DNA from: Shewanella gaetbuli
GTDB lineage: Bacteria > Pseudomonadota > Gammaproteobacteria > Enterobacterales > Shewanellaceae
Direction of reading: 5' to 3'
Length of the DNA stretch: 64,000 nucleotides
Assembly (NCBI RefSeq): GCF_023284065.1
Contig: NZ_JAKIKP010000004.1
Location: 124,001 to 188,000, forward strand
This document shows, piece after piece, positions 1 to 8,722 of this stretch; within the stretch, counting starts at the first letter, position 1, and each line of letters opens with the position of its first letter. The notes beneath the pieces were generated by a model. It was not told where the DNA came from. It saw only the letters and a program-made list of their open reading frames with translations, and made no database searches. The translations under genes were made by a program, and so were the position numbers.

Positions 1-8
1 GGGTTCAT
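1..8 (-). CDS. Start of a gene leaving the window (partial)
   Basis: Read on the minus strand, an ATG at 8-6 follows an AAGGAAG ribosome binding site (14-20) with a 5-base spacer, so a gene probably begins here and runs out of the window. Only two codons are visible and its identity cannot be told. It would be divergent from the DUF885 lipoprotein gene, and the 270 bases between them should hold both promoters. Confidence 0.4.
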
Positions 9-280
9 AATATCTTCCTTAATTTGATGTCATCATTGAGTAGAAGTCTAAACAACTAGACTGATTTCGCTAGTGACAAATGTCATTTGTGTAGAATATT
101 TGCATTTACCAACTTGGTTTAACTTAACAAATGACTCGCACTAAACCTTAAATCTATGTGTAAACAAATGTTGCTGCAGCGGTAAAGCTAATGCATTAGT
201 CGGCATAAAATGATTAACTAAACTCAACGAAATTTTAGCTTTTAACAACCAATAATAACAAAGCATTTATAGGGAAAAAT

Positions 281-2053
281 ATGAAAAAGGCGATTCTTAC
301 ACTCTCAATTTCATTGGCCTTAATGTCAGCATGTGGCTCTGGGCAGACGTCAGTTACAGAACAAAGTGCTAGTGCAGTTGAACTATCAGCTAAACAGGTT
401 GCTTTTGAGCAATTTAGCCAACAATTTATCGACGAATTGTGGCAACTCGCGCCAACTTGGGCCATGTATAATGGTAAACATGTGAATGATGGATATTTAG
501 AAATCCCCAATCAAGCTAGCCGCGATAAAACCTTAGCCTTTGTCAAAACCCAACAACAAAAACTAAGCGCATTCAATCAAGACAAACTCAGCCCAAATGA
601 ATTAATCGATTACAAGCTGATTGAAAATCTGCTTAAAAAGTTTGCATGGGAAATAAACACGTTTAAGTCATGGCAATGGAACCCTGCCAGTTATAATGTT
701 GCAGGCGGTTTTGCGCAAATTATTAATGAAGATTTTGCACCGCTGGATGATCGTTTATCTTTAGTGATTGAACGATTAGAAAATGTACCGGCTTACTATA
801 GTGCAGCTAGATCGAACATTGAAAATCCAACCTTAACTCACACCAAGCTTGCGATTCAGCAAAACCAAGGCGCGTTTTCTGTTCTTAGCGATGATTTAGC
901 AGACAAAGTTGACAGTTCTAGCTTATCTGATACTCAAAAACAATTGTTTACTGAACGCTTTGAGCTCGCTAAAGCCGCTATTAACGAGCATATAACTTGG
1001 CTTAACGCGCTTGCTGCTGATTTAGAAAAAAACGGCTCGCGTGATTTTAGAATTGGTGAAGAATTATATGAGCAAAAATTTGCTTTAGATATTCAAGCCG
1101 GAATGACTGCCAAAGAACTTTATCAAAAAGCCTTAGCGGATAAACAGCGGGTACAAGGTGAAATGGCCAAAATAACCAATGATATTTGGTCGAAATATAT
1201 AGACACTCCCAAGCCCCAAGACGACAAGTTAGCCATCAGACAATTGATTGATGTGTTATCAGACAAACACGTTAAACGAGATGAGTTTGTTGATGAAGTA
1301 CGCAAACAAATCCCTGAATTAGTTAAGTTTGTCAACGATAAGCAATTGATCACTTTAGATCCTAAAAAGCCTTTAGTTGTCCGTGAAACGCCCGAGTATA
1401 TGCGTGGTTTTGCAGGAGCTTCAATTAGTGCACCAGGCCCGTATGAAAAGAATAGCAATACTTATTACAACGTTACCCCTTTGGATGGCATGAGCGATGA
1501 GTCGGCCACCAGCTATTTACGTGAATATAACCACTGGATTTTGCAGGTATTAAATATTCATGAAGCTATTCCAGGTCATTACACTCAATTGGTTTATTCA
1601 AATGAATCAAAAAGCTTGGTCAAAAGCTTGTTTGGCAACGGTGCTATGGTTGAAGGCTGGGCAGTTTACACTGAAAGAATGATGTTAGAAGAGGGCTATG
1701 GCAATTTTGAGCCTGAAATGTGGTTAATGTACTACAAGTGGAACTTACGCGTAATTGCCAACACCATTTTGGATTATAGCATTCAAGTTAATGGAATGGA
1801 TGAACAACAAGCGATAGCGTTAATGGAAAACGAAGCATTTCAACAACGTGCGGAAGCTGAAGGTAAATGGAGAAGGGCAACCCTAAGCCAAGTACAGCTA
1901 ACTAGTTATTACTCTGGCTATCGTGAAATATATGATTTTAGGGAAGAACTGAAACAGCAACAGGGAGATGACTTTGATCTTAAAGCATTTCATGAGCAAT
2001 TTTTAAGTTACGGCAGCGCACCGGTTAAATACATACGACAACTAATGAAGTAA
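281..2053 (+). CDS. DUF885 family lipoprotein, putative metallopeptidase
   Basis: A 590-residue exported protein. The N-terminus is a lipoprotein signal peptide with lipobox LMSAC (Cys18), so it should be anchored in the envelope. The HEAIPGH motif beginning at His427 is the hallmark of the DUF885 family and resembles a zinc-peptidase helix; Glu and His residues further on could complete a metal site. DUF885 members are generally regarded as putative zinc peptidases, but the substrate is unknown. The start ATG follows AGGG. The gene is monocistronic, with a strong terminator just after the stop. The family call is firm; the peptidase activity is inferred. Confidence 0.85.
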   Translation: MKKAILTLSISLALMSACGSGQTSVTEQSASAVELSAKQVAFEQFSQQFIDELWQLAPTWAMYNGKHVNDGYLEIPNQASRDKTLAFVKTQQQKLSAFNQDKLSPNELIDYKLIENLLKKFAWEINTFKSWQWNPASYNVAGGFAQIINEDFAPLDDRLSLVIERLENVPAYYSAARSNIENPTLTHTKLAIQQNQGAFSVLSDDLADKVDSSSLSDTQKQLFTERFELAKAAINEHITWLNALAADLEKNGSRDFRIGEELYEQKFALDIQAGMTAKELYQKALADKQRVQGEMAKITNDIWSKYIDTPKPQDDKLAIRQLIDVLSDKHVKRDEFVDEVRKQIPELVKFVNDKQLITLDPKKPLVVRETPEYMRGFAGASISAPGPYEKNSNTYYNVTPLDGMSDESATSYLREYNHWILQVLNIHEAIPGHYTQLVYSNESKSLVKSLFGNGAMVEGWAVYTERMMLEEGYGNFEPEMWLMYYKWNLRVIANTILDYSIQVNGMDEQQAIALMENEAFQQRAEAEGKWRRATLSQVQLTSYYSGYREIYDFREELKQQQGDDFDLKAFHEQFLSYGSAPVKYIRQLMK

Positions 2054-2070
2054 GTTAACTGGATAAAATG

Positions 2071-2103
2071 AAGCCTACAAACTGAAATTTGTAGGCTTTT
2101 TTA
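2071..2103 (+). terminator. Rho-independent terminator after DUF885 gene
   Basis: An inverted repeat AAGCCTACAA / TTGTAGGCTT with a 7-base loop is followed by a T run. It closes the DUF885 transcription unit. Confidence 0.85.
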
Positions 2104-2165
2104 TGTAACAAATATCGCATTTTTAACATAAACAGTGGAACACCATATATGCTCATGCTAATCTT

Positions 2166-2184
2166 AATGCAAATGATTATCATT
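2166..2184 (+). promoter_or_regulatory. Fur-like box before response regulator
   Basis: The core AATGATTATCATT (2172-2184) is a perfect 6-1-6 inverted repeat. It matches the centre of the classical Fur consensus GATAATGATAATCATTATC at all but the middle base; about 13 of 19 positions match over the full site. It ends 10 bases before the ATG of the next gene, where bound Fur would block initiation. Iron control of this gene is an inference. Confidence 0.5.
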
Positions 2185-2194
2185 CGGTTAGGTT

Positions 2195-2857
2195 ATGAGA
2201 AATATTCTATTAATTCAACAATCCCAAGTTGGTGAATTCAATTTTGAACAACAATTAAATAATTTAGGTTTTAAAGTTACTGTAGTAAACAATGCCTTAC
2301 AGGCGCTAGTTAAGCTAGAAAGCAATAACTATGAAGTCGCCTTAGTTGATCTGTCACTAGAACGTTTAGAGTCGTTTTGGCTATTGGCAACCAGAAAACT
2401 CACCACAACAGTAATAGCATTAGCAGCAAACAATTCAACATTAGAAAAAATCTCTGCATTAGAAATGGGGGCTGATGACTATTTGGCCAAACCGTTTAAT
2501 TTGCGTGAACTACAACTAAGATTAGATGTATTAAAAAGACGTTCACACCCTAGTGATTTTTCTGCGCCAACATATGACATCCGTTTCAATGACAACGATT
2601 CATCTATTACCTGCGCTGGCAGCAATATTCAATTAACCAATACTGAATATAAGTTATTCAGGTATTTGTTTGAACGTAAAGGCAAAGTTGTCACTAAAGA
2701 TGAATTGCAACAACGTGTTCTTCATAAAAAGCTAGGCAAGTTTGACCGAAATTTAGACATGCATATCAGTAACACTAGACGCAAACTAACCCAACAGAAT
2801 TTACCAAGAGATTTGATTAATACCGTAAGGGGACAAGGCTATAGCTTTAACTTTTAA
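2195..2857 (+). CDS. Orphan OmpR/PhoB-family response regulator, atypical receiver
   Basis: A 220-residue protein with an N-terminal receiver domain (about 1-115) and a C-terminal winged-helix DNA-binding domain (about 128-218, with NTEYKLF and the closing VRGQGYSF signature). The phospho-acceptor Asp52 (ALVDLSL) and the conserved Lys99 (YLAKPF) are present. The paired acidic residues that normally bind magnesium near the N-terminus are replaced by Gln-Gln (ILLIQQS), and the switch Thr/Ser after strand 4 is Ala77. Phosphorylation may therefore be weak or absent. No histidine kinase gene is adjacent. A Fur-like palindrome overlaps the start region. The family is certain; the target genes are unknown. 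Confidence 0.85.
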   Translation: MRNILLIQQSQVGEFNFEQQLNNLGFKVTVVNNALQALVKLESNNYEVALVDLSLERLESFWLLATRKLTTTVIALAANNSTLEKISALEMGADDYLAKPFNLRELQLRLDVLKRRSHPSDFSAPTYDIRFNDNDSSITCAGSNIQLTNTEYKLFRYLFERKGKVVTKDELQQRVLHKKLGKFDRNLDMHISNTRRKLTQQNLPRDLINTVRGQGYSFNF

Positions 2858-3010
2858 CGGTTCACACTAGATCGGCAATTTGCTAAGCTATGCAGCAATA
2901 AAACTTCACCCATAATAATTAACCTAAGCTCTGGATAACAACTTGTTTACTAGAGGCTATTTATCAATATAAGTGAAGTGAAACTGCAAGCAACAAAACA
3001 AGGAAATCCT

Positions 3011-4135
3011 ATGCGGATCAGTGCAAACTTTGATGGTGGAAATATCAACGTCATCAATATCGACAAACATGATGATATTCAACTGGCTATTAGACCTGAT
3101 GAAGGCGGTGAGTTTTACCAGTGGTTCAACTTTCGTTTAGAAGGCAGTGTCGGTCAAACCTATACACTGAATATTCAAAATGCAGGTAGCGCATCATACC
3201 CTAAAGGCTGGGAAGATTATCAAGCCGTAGCAAGTTATGACAGACAGCAATGGTTCCGACTACCAACGTCTTACAAAGACGGGGTATTAACCATTGAAGC
3301 TGAGTTAGATTGTGAAGCCATTCAAATTGCCTATTTTGCACCCTATAGTTATGAGCGTCATTTAGACCTAATCAGCGAAGTTCAGCTTCATCCATCTGTG
3401 AGTTTAGAGCATTTAGGTTTAACCTTAGATGGTCGTGATATGACCTTACTAAAAATTGGTGACGATGACCAAGATAAGAAAAACATCTGGATTACCGCAA
3501 GACAGCACCCAGGTGAAACCATGGCAGAATGGTTAATTGAAGGTTTACTTAACCAACTGCTAGATGGTGATAATCCAAATTCAAAAGCCTTGCTTGATAA
3601 AGCAAACTTTTACATTGTCCCTAACATGAATCCAGATGGAAGCGCTCGCGGACATTTACGTACCAATGCTGTTGGCACAAACTTAAACCGTGAATGGCAA
3701 ACCCCGAGCTTAGAAAAAAGCCCAGAGGTTTATTATGTCGTCAACAAGATGCATGAAGTTGGAGTAGACTTATTTTATGATGTGCATGGTGACGAAGGTT
3801 TACCATACGTATTCTTAGCAGGCTGTGAAGGTGTTCCCAATTACACTGATAAAATGGCGCAACTGCAAAACAAGTTTGTGTCGGCATTAACATTAGCCAG
3901 TGCAGATTTTCAAACCGAATTTGGTTACGACAAAGATGAGCCTGGTAAAGCTAACTTAACCGTGGGTTCTAATTGGGTTGCTAATACCTTTAAGTGTTTA
4001 TCTAATACACTTGAAATGCCTTTTAAAGATAACGCTAACTTATCAGACCCATTTGTAGGTTGGTCTCCAGAGCGTTCAATTTACTTAGGTGAAGCTTCAT
4101 TAGTCGCCATGCTTGCTGTAGTAGATGAACTGTAA
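3011..4135 (+). CDS. M14 family zinc carboxypeptidase (cytosolic type)
   Basis: About 374 residues. An N-terminal beta-rich domain (about 1-110) precedes an M14 peptidase domain. Zinc ligands are visible as HPGE (His166, Glu169) and His259 in YDVHGDEG; the Glu in NTLEMPF fits the catalytic general base. There is no signal peptide, so it should act in the cytoplasm, like bacterial relatives of the cytosolic carboxypeptidase group. ATG 3011 is preferred over the upstream GTG at 2978 because AAGGA lies just before it and MRISANF begins the folded domain. The substrate is unknown. It is followed closely by the zinc-ribbon gene. Confidence 0.85.
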   Translation: MRISANFDGGNINVINIDKHDDIQLAIRPDEGGEFYQWFNFRLEGSVGQTYTLNIQNAGSASYPKGWEDYQAVASYDRQQWFRLPTSYKDGVLTIEAELDCEAIQIAYFAPYSYERHLDLISEVQLHPSVSLEHLGLTLDGRDMTLLKIGDDDQDKKNIWITARQHPGETMAEWLIEGLLNQLLDGDNPNSKALLDKANFYIVPNMNPDGSARGHLRTNAVGTNLNREWQTPSLEKSPEVYYVVNKMHEVGVDLFYDVHGDEGLPYVFLAGCEGVPNYTDKMAQLQNKFVSALTLASADFQTEFGYDKDEPGKANLTVGSNWVANTFKCLSNTLEMPFKDNANLSDPFVGWSPERSIYLGEASLVAMLAVVDEL

Positions 4136-4166
4136 TAAGAATTAACTGGAAGAAGGGTTTTCGATT

Positions 4167-4484
4167 ATGGCATTGGTTGAATGTCCTAAGTGTCAAAAAC
4201 GTATTTCAAGCCAAGCAAAACAGTGTTCACATTGTAAAGTCAGTTTATCTGGTAACACTGAAAGTTTGGCAAAAATTAGTCATATTCAACAGTCCAATAA
4301 GCTGATGAATCACAGTCTAATATTTCTAACATTATTTATTGGCGGTGCAGTAGCTTGGTTTTGGGGCGGTGAGCAAGCTCAGGGTTATCAAGCTATTGCT
4401 TCAGTATTCTGTTTTATCATCGGTTTTGTCGGGTATTTAATTACCCGTGTAAGGCTGGTAATACATAAGCGAAAATCAGTATGA
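4167..4484 (+). CDS. Zinc-ribbon protein with two membrane segments
   Basis: A 105-residue protein. The N-terminal CPKC...CSHC pair (residues 6-9 and 20-23) forms a treble-clef or zinc-ribbon knuckle. Two hydrophobic helices follow (about 50-66 and 75-93) and then a basic tail, so the ribbon probably faces the cytoplasm. Its stop overlaps the next start by 4 bases (ATGA), so it is translationally coupled to the yeaC homologue. No specific function is recognised. Confidence 0.75.
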   Translation: MALVECPKCQKRISSQAKQCSHCKVSLSGNTESLAKISHIQQSNKLMNHSLIFLTLFIGGAVAWFWGGEQAQGYQAIASVFCFIIGFVGYLITRVRLVIHKRKSV

Positions 4485-4762
4485 ATGATATCAATAAAGT
4501 GATTGATGAAATGCCTGAAGAAGTTTACCAAAGGTTAGTGACTGCCACTGAATTAGGTAAATGGGAAGATGGTACAGTATTATCTGAAGCGCAACGAGAA
4601 TCAACGCTTCAGGTTGTGATGTTATATCAAGCCAGAAAGCTCAAACAAACAGACCACTTTACCATTGCAGCCGATGGTAAAATTAATGAGTTATCTAAGT
4701 CTGAATTGAAGAAGCAATTTAAAGGGCAACCTATTGCTGAATTCAAAGAGTCTGATATTTAA
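4481..4762 (+). CDS. yeaC: YeaC family protein (DUF1315)
   Basis: A 93-residue cytosolic protein. The opening (PEEVYQRLVTATELGKWEDG) and the middle (QVVMLYQARKL) match the layout of E. coli YeaC, a conserved gammaproteobacterial protein of unknown function. The ATG overlaps the stop of the zinc-ribbon gene, and a terminator follows, so the two form a small operon that may also include the M14 peptidase gene. Confidence 0.8.
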   Translation: MNDINKVIDEMPEEVYQRLVTATELGKWEDGTVLSEAQRESTLQVVMLYQARKLKQTDHFTIAADGKINELSKSELKKQFKGQPIAEFKESDI

Positions 4763-4812
4763 TACTAATAGCAATATAAATTTGCATAACATTTATCGGC
4801 TACTGCTGAATC

Positions 4813-4841
4813 TAAAAAAGCGAGCGACAGCTCGCTTTTTT
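4813..4841 (+). terminator. Rho-independent terminator after yeaC
   Basis: AAAAAGCGAGC / GCTCGCTTTTTT with a short GACA loop and T run. Confidence 0.85.
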
Positions 4842-4941
4842 CATTTGGTAACGGCTTAACCTGATTTATGTCATTGTTTAACTGAGGTTTGTTTTTTGTT
4901 AATATGCCTGCTGGTTATGGATAACAAAAAAGGATTTCATC

Positions 4942-5832
4942 TTGTTAAAACAAAAAATAAATAATTTTAAAGGATTTAGTGCGTTTAAAATGTTGCCGAT
5001 ATTGGCATTAGTCGTCACGGTATATAATTCCTATTTTATTGTCATAGAAGGCCATGTAGGAGTGGTTAAACGTTTTGGAGAAGCGAAAGATCAACAAAAT
5101 CCGGGGCTACATTTTAAAATTCCATTTATTGAGACGGTGGAAAATATTGAAGTTCGAACCCGTAAAAATGCCGAAAAAATGGCCTCAAGCACTAAAGAAC
5201 AAATGCCAGTAACAGTCGAAGTGTCGGTAAACTGGACAGTAAACAAAGAAGCTGCACTAGATTTATTCAAGCGTTATGGCGGCTTAGACCAATTTGAACA
5301 ACGAATTCTGGACCCACGCTTTCGCTCTGCTACTAAAGATACCATTCCACAATTTGAAGCTGAGCAATTAATTCAAGATCGCGCCAGTGCGATTAACGGT
5401 ATTGAGCGGAGATTATCAGATGAAATGGCAGGTTTTCCTGTAGTGGTAGATAACATTCAAATTGAAAACATTGTCCTGCCGCAAAAGTACATCAATTCAA
5501 TTGAAATAAAGCAAACCGAAAAAAACCTTGCAGCTGCCGAAGAGCATAAATTAGAGCGTCAACGCTTAGAAGCATTACGCGCGGTGAATACGGCAGATGC
5601 TAAAGCAAAAGGCATATTAAAAGTGGCTGAAGCCGAAGCAAAATCAATTATTCTGAAAGGTAAAGCAGAGGCTGAGGCTATTGAAGCAAAAGCAAAAGCG
5701 TTACGGGATAATCCGTTGATAGTTAAATTGACAGAAGCTCAAAATTGGGATGGTAAATTACCTAGTACGATTATGGGACAGGGTAATATGCCGATTATTG
5801 ATTTAAGAGAAAATAACAATCGTAGCAATTAA
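4942..5832 (+). CDS. SPFH/prohibitin-family membrane protein
   Basis: A 296-residue protein. One membrane helix near the N-terminus (about 15-33) is followed by an SPFH/band-7 domain (GHVGVVKRFGEAKDQQNPGLHFKIPF) and an Ala/Glu/Lys-rich coiled coil (about 190-260). This is the plan of bacterial prohibitins and of HflK/HflC-type proteins, which build membrane-associated rings and often influence FtsH proteolysis. The start is the uncommon TTG at 4942: AGGA lies 7 bases before it and no ATG lies at a suitable distance. It stands alone between two terminators, so no partner is suggested by context. Confidence 0.8.
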   Translation: MLKQKINNFKGFSAFKMLPILALVVTVYNSYFIVIEGHVGVVKRFGEAKDQQNPGLHFKIPFIETVENIEVRTRKNAEKMASSTKEQMPVTVEVSVNWTVNKEAALDLFKRYGGLDQFEQRILDPRFRSATKDTIPQFEAEQLIQDRASAINGIERRLSDEMAGFPVVVDNIQIENIVLPQKYINSIEIKQTEKNLAAAEEHKLERQRLEALRAVNTADAKAKGILKVAEAEAKSIILKGKAEAEAIEAKAKALRDNPLIVKLTEAQNWDGKLPSTIMGQGNMPIIDLRENNNRSN

Positions 5833-6296
5833 CTGATCACACAATTAGCATAATCGGTAAACTGTAATCGAGAAAATTGCTTTAAATGTGAAATAATACA
5901 ACCAAAAAAGCGCTCGCCAATTGCGTAAACTTAACAATTAACGAATTGATCGGTTAACATCAAGAATGAACCTACGAAATGACTCCTTTTTTTGAACGGG
6001 GTCATTTTTTATGCTCTCTCACTGGTTTTTAGATACTGTACTACTTGCCGCCCCGAAAACGAGCGATCTTCTAAAAAGAATTACCGCTGGAATGGATTAA
6101 ACAAGTATCGGAGCAAACTAACAGAGCAAGCAAATAACAGGTGTGCTGAGTTGACTAACTAATGCAAATAAATATTCTTCTTAAGATTTATCAGATGTTT
6201 ATTTCGAACGTTGGGAAATTTAAAATGGCTATGGATAAATCAAGCAATATCAACTTGATAAGAGTTTAAATAAGCCAAATAGATAATGAGGCAGAG
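5833..6296. other. Intergenic stretch, terminator only
   Basis: After the SPFH gene there is a terminator at 5977-6010. The remaining AT-rich sequence shows no open frame with a ribosome binding site, no repeat and no RNA gene that I recognise. The transposase scrap that follows suggests it may contain decayed insertion-sequence DNA. Confidence 0.5.
5977..6010 (+). terminator. Rho-independent terminator after SPFH gene
   Basis: AAATGACTCC and GGGGTCATTT pair around a T-rich loop, and a T run follows. Confidence 0.65.
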
Positions 6297-6461
6297 ATGC
6301 CACCATTACGGATTAGCTTTGTAAAGGCGGTACGTTATATACAGGGTGAGTTGATGTGGCGCACAATTGCAATTCAGTTAAGAGAAGATACTGTTAAAAT
6401 GAATGGTGTTAAGCGGCAGCTTGTTTTTTCTATCTATAATGGTTCATTAATGGATAGGTAA
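6297..6461 (+). pseudogene. Probable IS4-family transposase C-terminal remnant
   Basis: An open frame of 54 codons reads PPLRISFVKAVRYIQGELMW at its start. That resembles the region near the C-terminus of IS4-type transposases (pattern LPxSFxxAVRYIQ) and is followed by a Lys/Arg/Met-rich helix. The rest of a transposase and the terminal repeats are not visible, so it is a scrap. It overlaps the 3' end of the CPBP protease gene on the other strand. The family call rests on remembered motif similarity only. Confidence 0.4.
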
Positions 6462-7266
6462 AAAATAGTAAATGGCTAAAATTAAATAAGAAATGTAGTA
6501 GTACCGCTACCCATAAACGTGAGCTGTAATGGTAAACTAAACCATAACCAATACCAGCTAATGTGGCAAAAGTAACCAGTAATAATCCACCTCCAATATG
6601 TGCGAAACCAAATAGTAGGCTGGCTATAGTAATACCAACTAACCAACCAAAGTGCTTAGTCAATGATTGTTGTATAAAACCTCGAAAGAAAGCCTCTTCT
6701 GCAACGCAGGTAATGAATAAATTATTTAATAAAAATAGCCACCACCAATAAGGTATTGTTAGCTCAAGTCGTAAAATGCCCACTGCCCAAGCAATGAGCA
6801 ACAAGCTAAATAACGGGATTGCTGTAAACAAAATTGCTTTTCTATTAAGCGTAAGCTTACTTCCTAAAATGGCAGGGTAACTCAGTAATAACCCAAAAAA
6901 TATTAACGGCTTATCGATATTTAAGTACATAGTAAAAGGAATACTATGTGGCCCAGTGATTACTTGATCTAAAACTTTGACATTATTGAACCCTGGCGCT
7001 AAGTGAAGAAAAAGAGCGACACACCACAGAAAAATAAATGCATAACTTACTATCTGCCAATTGCGTTTGAGTGTTGGGGTTTTATAAGCGATAGCAAGCC
7101 CAAGTATTATTATGCTGATACCAAGAATATTAATTTTTTGCGCAATTAACGCTCCGATTAAGTAGATACCGAGTAGTACCAAACTAGATTTATGTTGTTG
7201 TGTAAAGGCAAGGATAGTAGCTAACAGAAGAGGTAACCAAACCCATATTGAATAATCTATAACCAT
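6430..7266 (-). CDS. CPBP family intramembrane metalloprotease
   Basis: A 278-residue polytopic protein with about eight hydrophobic segments. The three CPBP (ABI/CAAX-protease) motifs are present in order: EEAFFRG (EExxxR), FGFAHIG (FxxxH) and HFLFNFSH. Glu and His residues in these motifs form the metal site inside the membrane. In bacteria the family includes enzymes linked to peptide maturation or bacteriocin self-immunity, but many are solitary, as here. No peptide gene or ABC transporter lies next to it. It stands apart from its neighbours, with an IS4-like scrap at its 3' end. Confidence 0.85.
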   Translation of the reverse strand: MVIDYSIWVWLPLLLATILAFTQQHKSSLVLLGIYLIGALIAQKINILGISIIILGLAIAYKTPTLKRNWQIVSYAFIFLWCVALFLHLAPGFNNVKVLDQVITGPHSIPFTMYLNIDKPLIFFGLLLSYPAILGSKLTLNRKAILFTAIPLFSLLLIAWAVGILRLELTIPYWWWLFLLNNLFITCVAEEAFFRGFIQQSLTKHFGWLVGITIASLLFGFAHIGGGLLLVTFATLAGIGYGLVYHYSSRLWVAVLLHFLFNFSHLLFFTYPLMNHYR

Positions 7267-7597
7267 TGCGACGACTTAGCTCCATGCTGATAATGAGTTG
7301 CCTTACTCATTAATAAATATCATTTAGCCATCATGATTAATGTGGCTTAAACTCTTAAGTTTACAGTGCTTTATTGTGTGCTAATTTTCAATTTCAATAT
7401 GTAGAAAATTGTTTACTTAATTCAGCTGGCATTATTTTACCTAAACGATTCCGCCAAGGGTTAGTAATAATGATTTATGAAAAATCATATCCAGAATCAC
7501 AATCACATGCATTTTGTGTGAATTATTTTCAAATAAAAACGCTCGATTAATGCGAGCGTTTTTAGGGGTAATATATGATATTGTTGGTAATCTAAAC
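7267..7597. other. Intergenic stretch between CPBP gene and ansA
   Basis: It contains the promoter region of the CPBP gene, reading leftwards, and the ansA terminator at 7535-7563. No gene or repeat was recognised. Confidence 0.5.
7535..7563 (-). terminator. Terminator after ansA
   Basis: AAAAACGCTCG / CGAGCGTTTTT with a 7-base loop. A tracts and T tracts on both sides make it usable on either strand; ansA ends just beside it. Confidence 0.8.
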
Positions 7598-8611
7598 TTA
7601 ATCTACCGAAAGCTCGCCATTCAAATTGATTCCCATCATTCTTTTAACTTCATCTGAGGTCAAATTTTTTGATAGCAAGTAGTGTAACTTAGCCAATGCA
7701 GCTTCAACCGTCATATCTAGCCCGCTAATGACTCCCGCACGCGCTAAAGCATTACCTGTGGCATAGCCACCCATATTCACTTTTCCTTGAAAACACTGGG
7801 TTAAATTAACCAGCACAATTCCGCGTTCATCAGCCTGTTTGAGTGCGGCTAATAATTCAGGGTCTTGTGGAGCATTACCTACACCAAAAGTTAATAGAAT
7901 AAGTGCTTTAACAGGTTGCTGAAGAATATTCTGAAAAATCTCAGTTGAAATACCCGGATACAAAGTGACCACACCAATAGGCTGCGGTTGAATAGTGGTC
8001 ACTTCAAGCGGGAAGTCACTTGGCTCAGATATTTTACCCGCTTTAATATTAATTTTTATGCCTGCTTCCAACAATAGTGGAAAGTTTGGAGAAGCAAAAG
8101 CGTCAAATCCGTCAGCATGGGCTTTAGTAGAACGATTGCCTCTAAACAACTTGTTATTAAAAAACAAACATACTTCTGCCACAGGGTATTTAGCGGCTAA
8201 ATATAAAGAGTTAAGTAAATTGGTTTGGCCGTCAGAGCGCAACTGAGCTAAAGGGATTTGAGAGCCAGTAACAATGACCGGTTTAGATAAACCTTGTAGC
8301 ATAAATGATAATGCCGAAGCCGTGTAAGCCATAGTATCTGTGCCATGCAGAATAACAAACCCATCATATTTTTCGTAATTGGCTTTAATATCGTTAGCTA
8401 TCATTTGCCAGTCAGTGGGTGCCATATTAGATGAGTCAATTAAAGGGCAGTATTCATGAATAACAAAATTGGGCATGTCATCATGATAAAACTCGGGCAT
8501 AGACTGCACGCAATTAGTTAAAAATCCCGCAACAGGTGCGAATCCTTGCGCTGTTTTTTGCATACCAATAGTACCGCCTGTATAGGCAACATAAATTGTA
8601 CGCTTGTTCAT
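7598..8611 (-). CDS. ansA: L-asparaginase I, cytoplasmic
   Basis: A 337-residue enzyme hydrolysing asparagine to aspartate and ammonia. The length equals that of E. coli AnsA. The N-terminal YTGGTIGM carries the first catalytic Thr, and HGTDTMAYTASALSFML carries the second Thr-Asp site. There is no signal peptide, which separates it from the periplasmic type II enzyme. It lies downstream of sppA on the same strand with a terminator between them, so it is probably transcribed alone. The same order, sppA then ansA, is known in E. coli. Confidence 0.93.
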   Translation of the reverse strand: MNKRTIYVAYTGGTIGMQKTAQGFAPVAGFLTNCVQSMPEFYHDDMPNFVIHEYCPLIDSSNMAPTDWQMIANDIKANYEKYDGFVILHGTDTMAYTASALSFMLQGLSKPVIVTGSQIPLAQLRSDGQTNLLNSLYLAAKYPVAEVCLFFNNKLFRGNRSTKAHADGFDAFASPNFPLLLEAGIKINIKAGKISEPSDFPLEVTTIQPQPIGVVTLYPGISTEIFQNILQQPVKALILLTFGVGNAPQDPELLAALKQADERGIVLVNLTQCFQGKVNMGGYATGNALARAGVISGLDMTVEAALAKLHYLLSKNLTSDEVKRMMGINLNGELSVD

Positions 8612-8672
8612 AGATTACTCATTAAAAATTGCAGAATATGCAAATTATACGGCTTTATTTGCCAACTCAAAA

Positions 8673-8702
8673 TAAAAAGCCTGCTTTTAGCAGGCTTTTT
8701 TA
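8673..8702 (-). terminator. Terminator after sppA
   Basis: AAAAAGCCTGCT / AGCAGGCTTTTT with a 4-base loop, located between sppA and ansA. Confidence 0.85.
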
Positions 8703-8722
8703 CGAATTGTATAATTTAGCGA

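Noticed and set aside
6430-7266. CPBP protease as part of a bacteriocin locus
   Set aside because: No peptide precursor, ABC exporter or immunity partner in the neighbouring genes.
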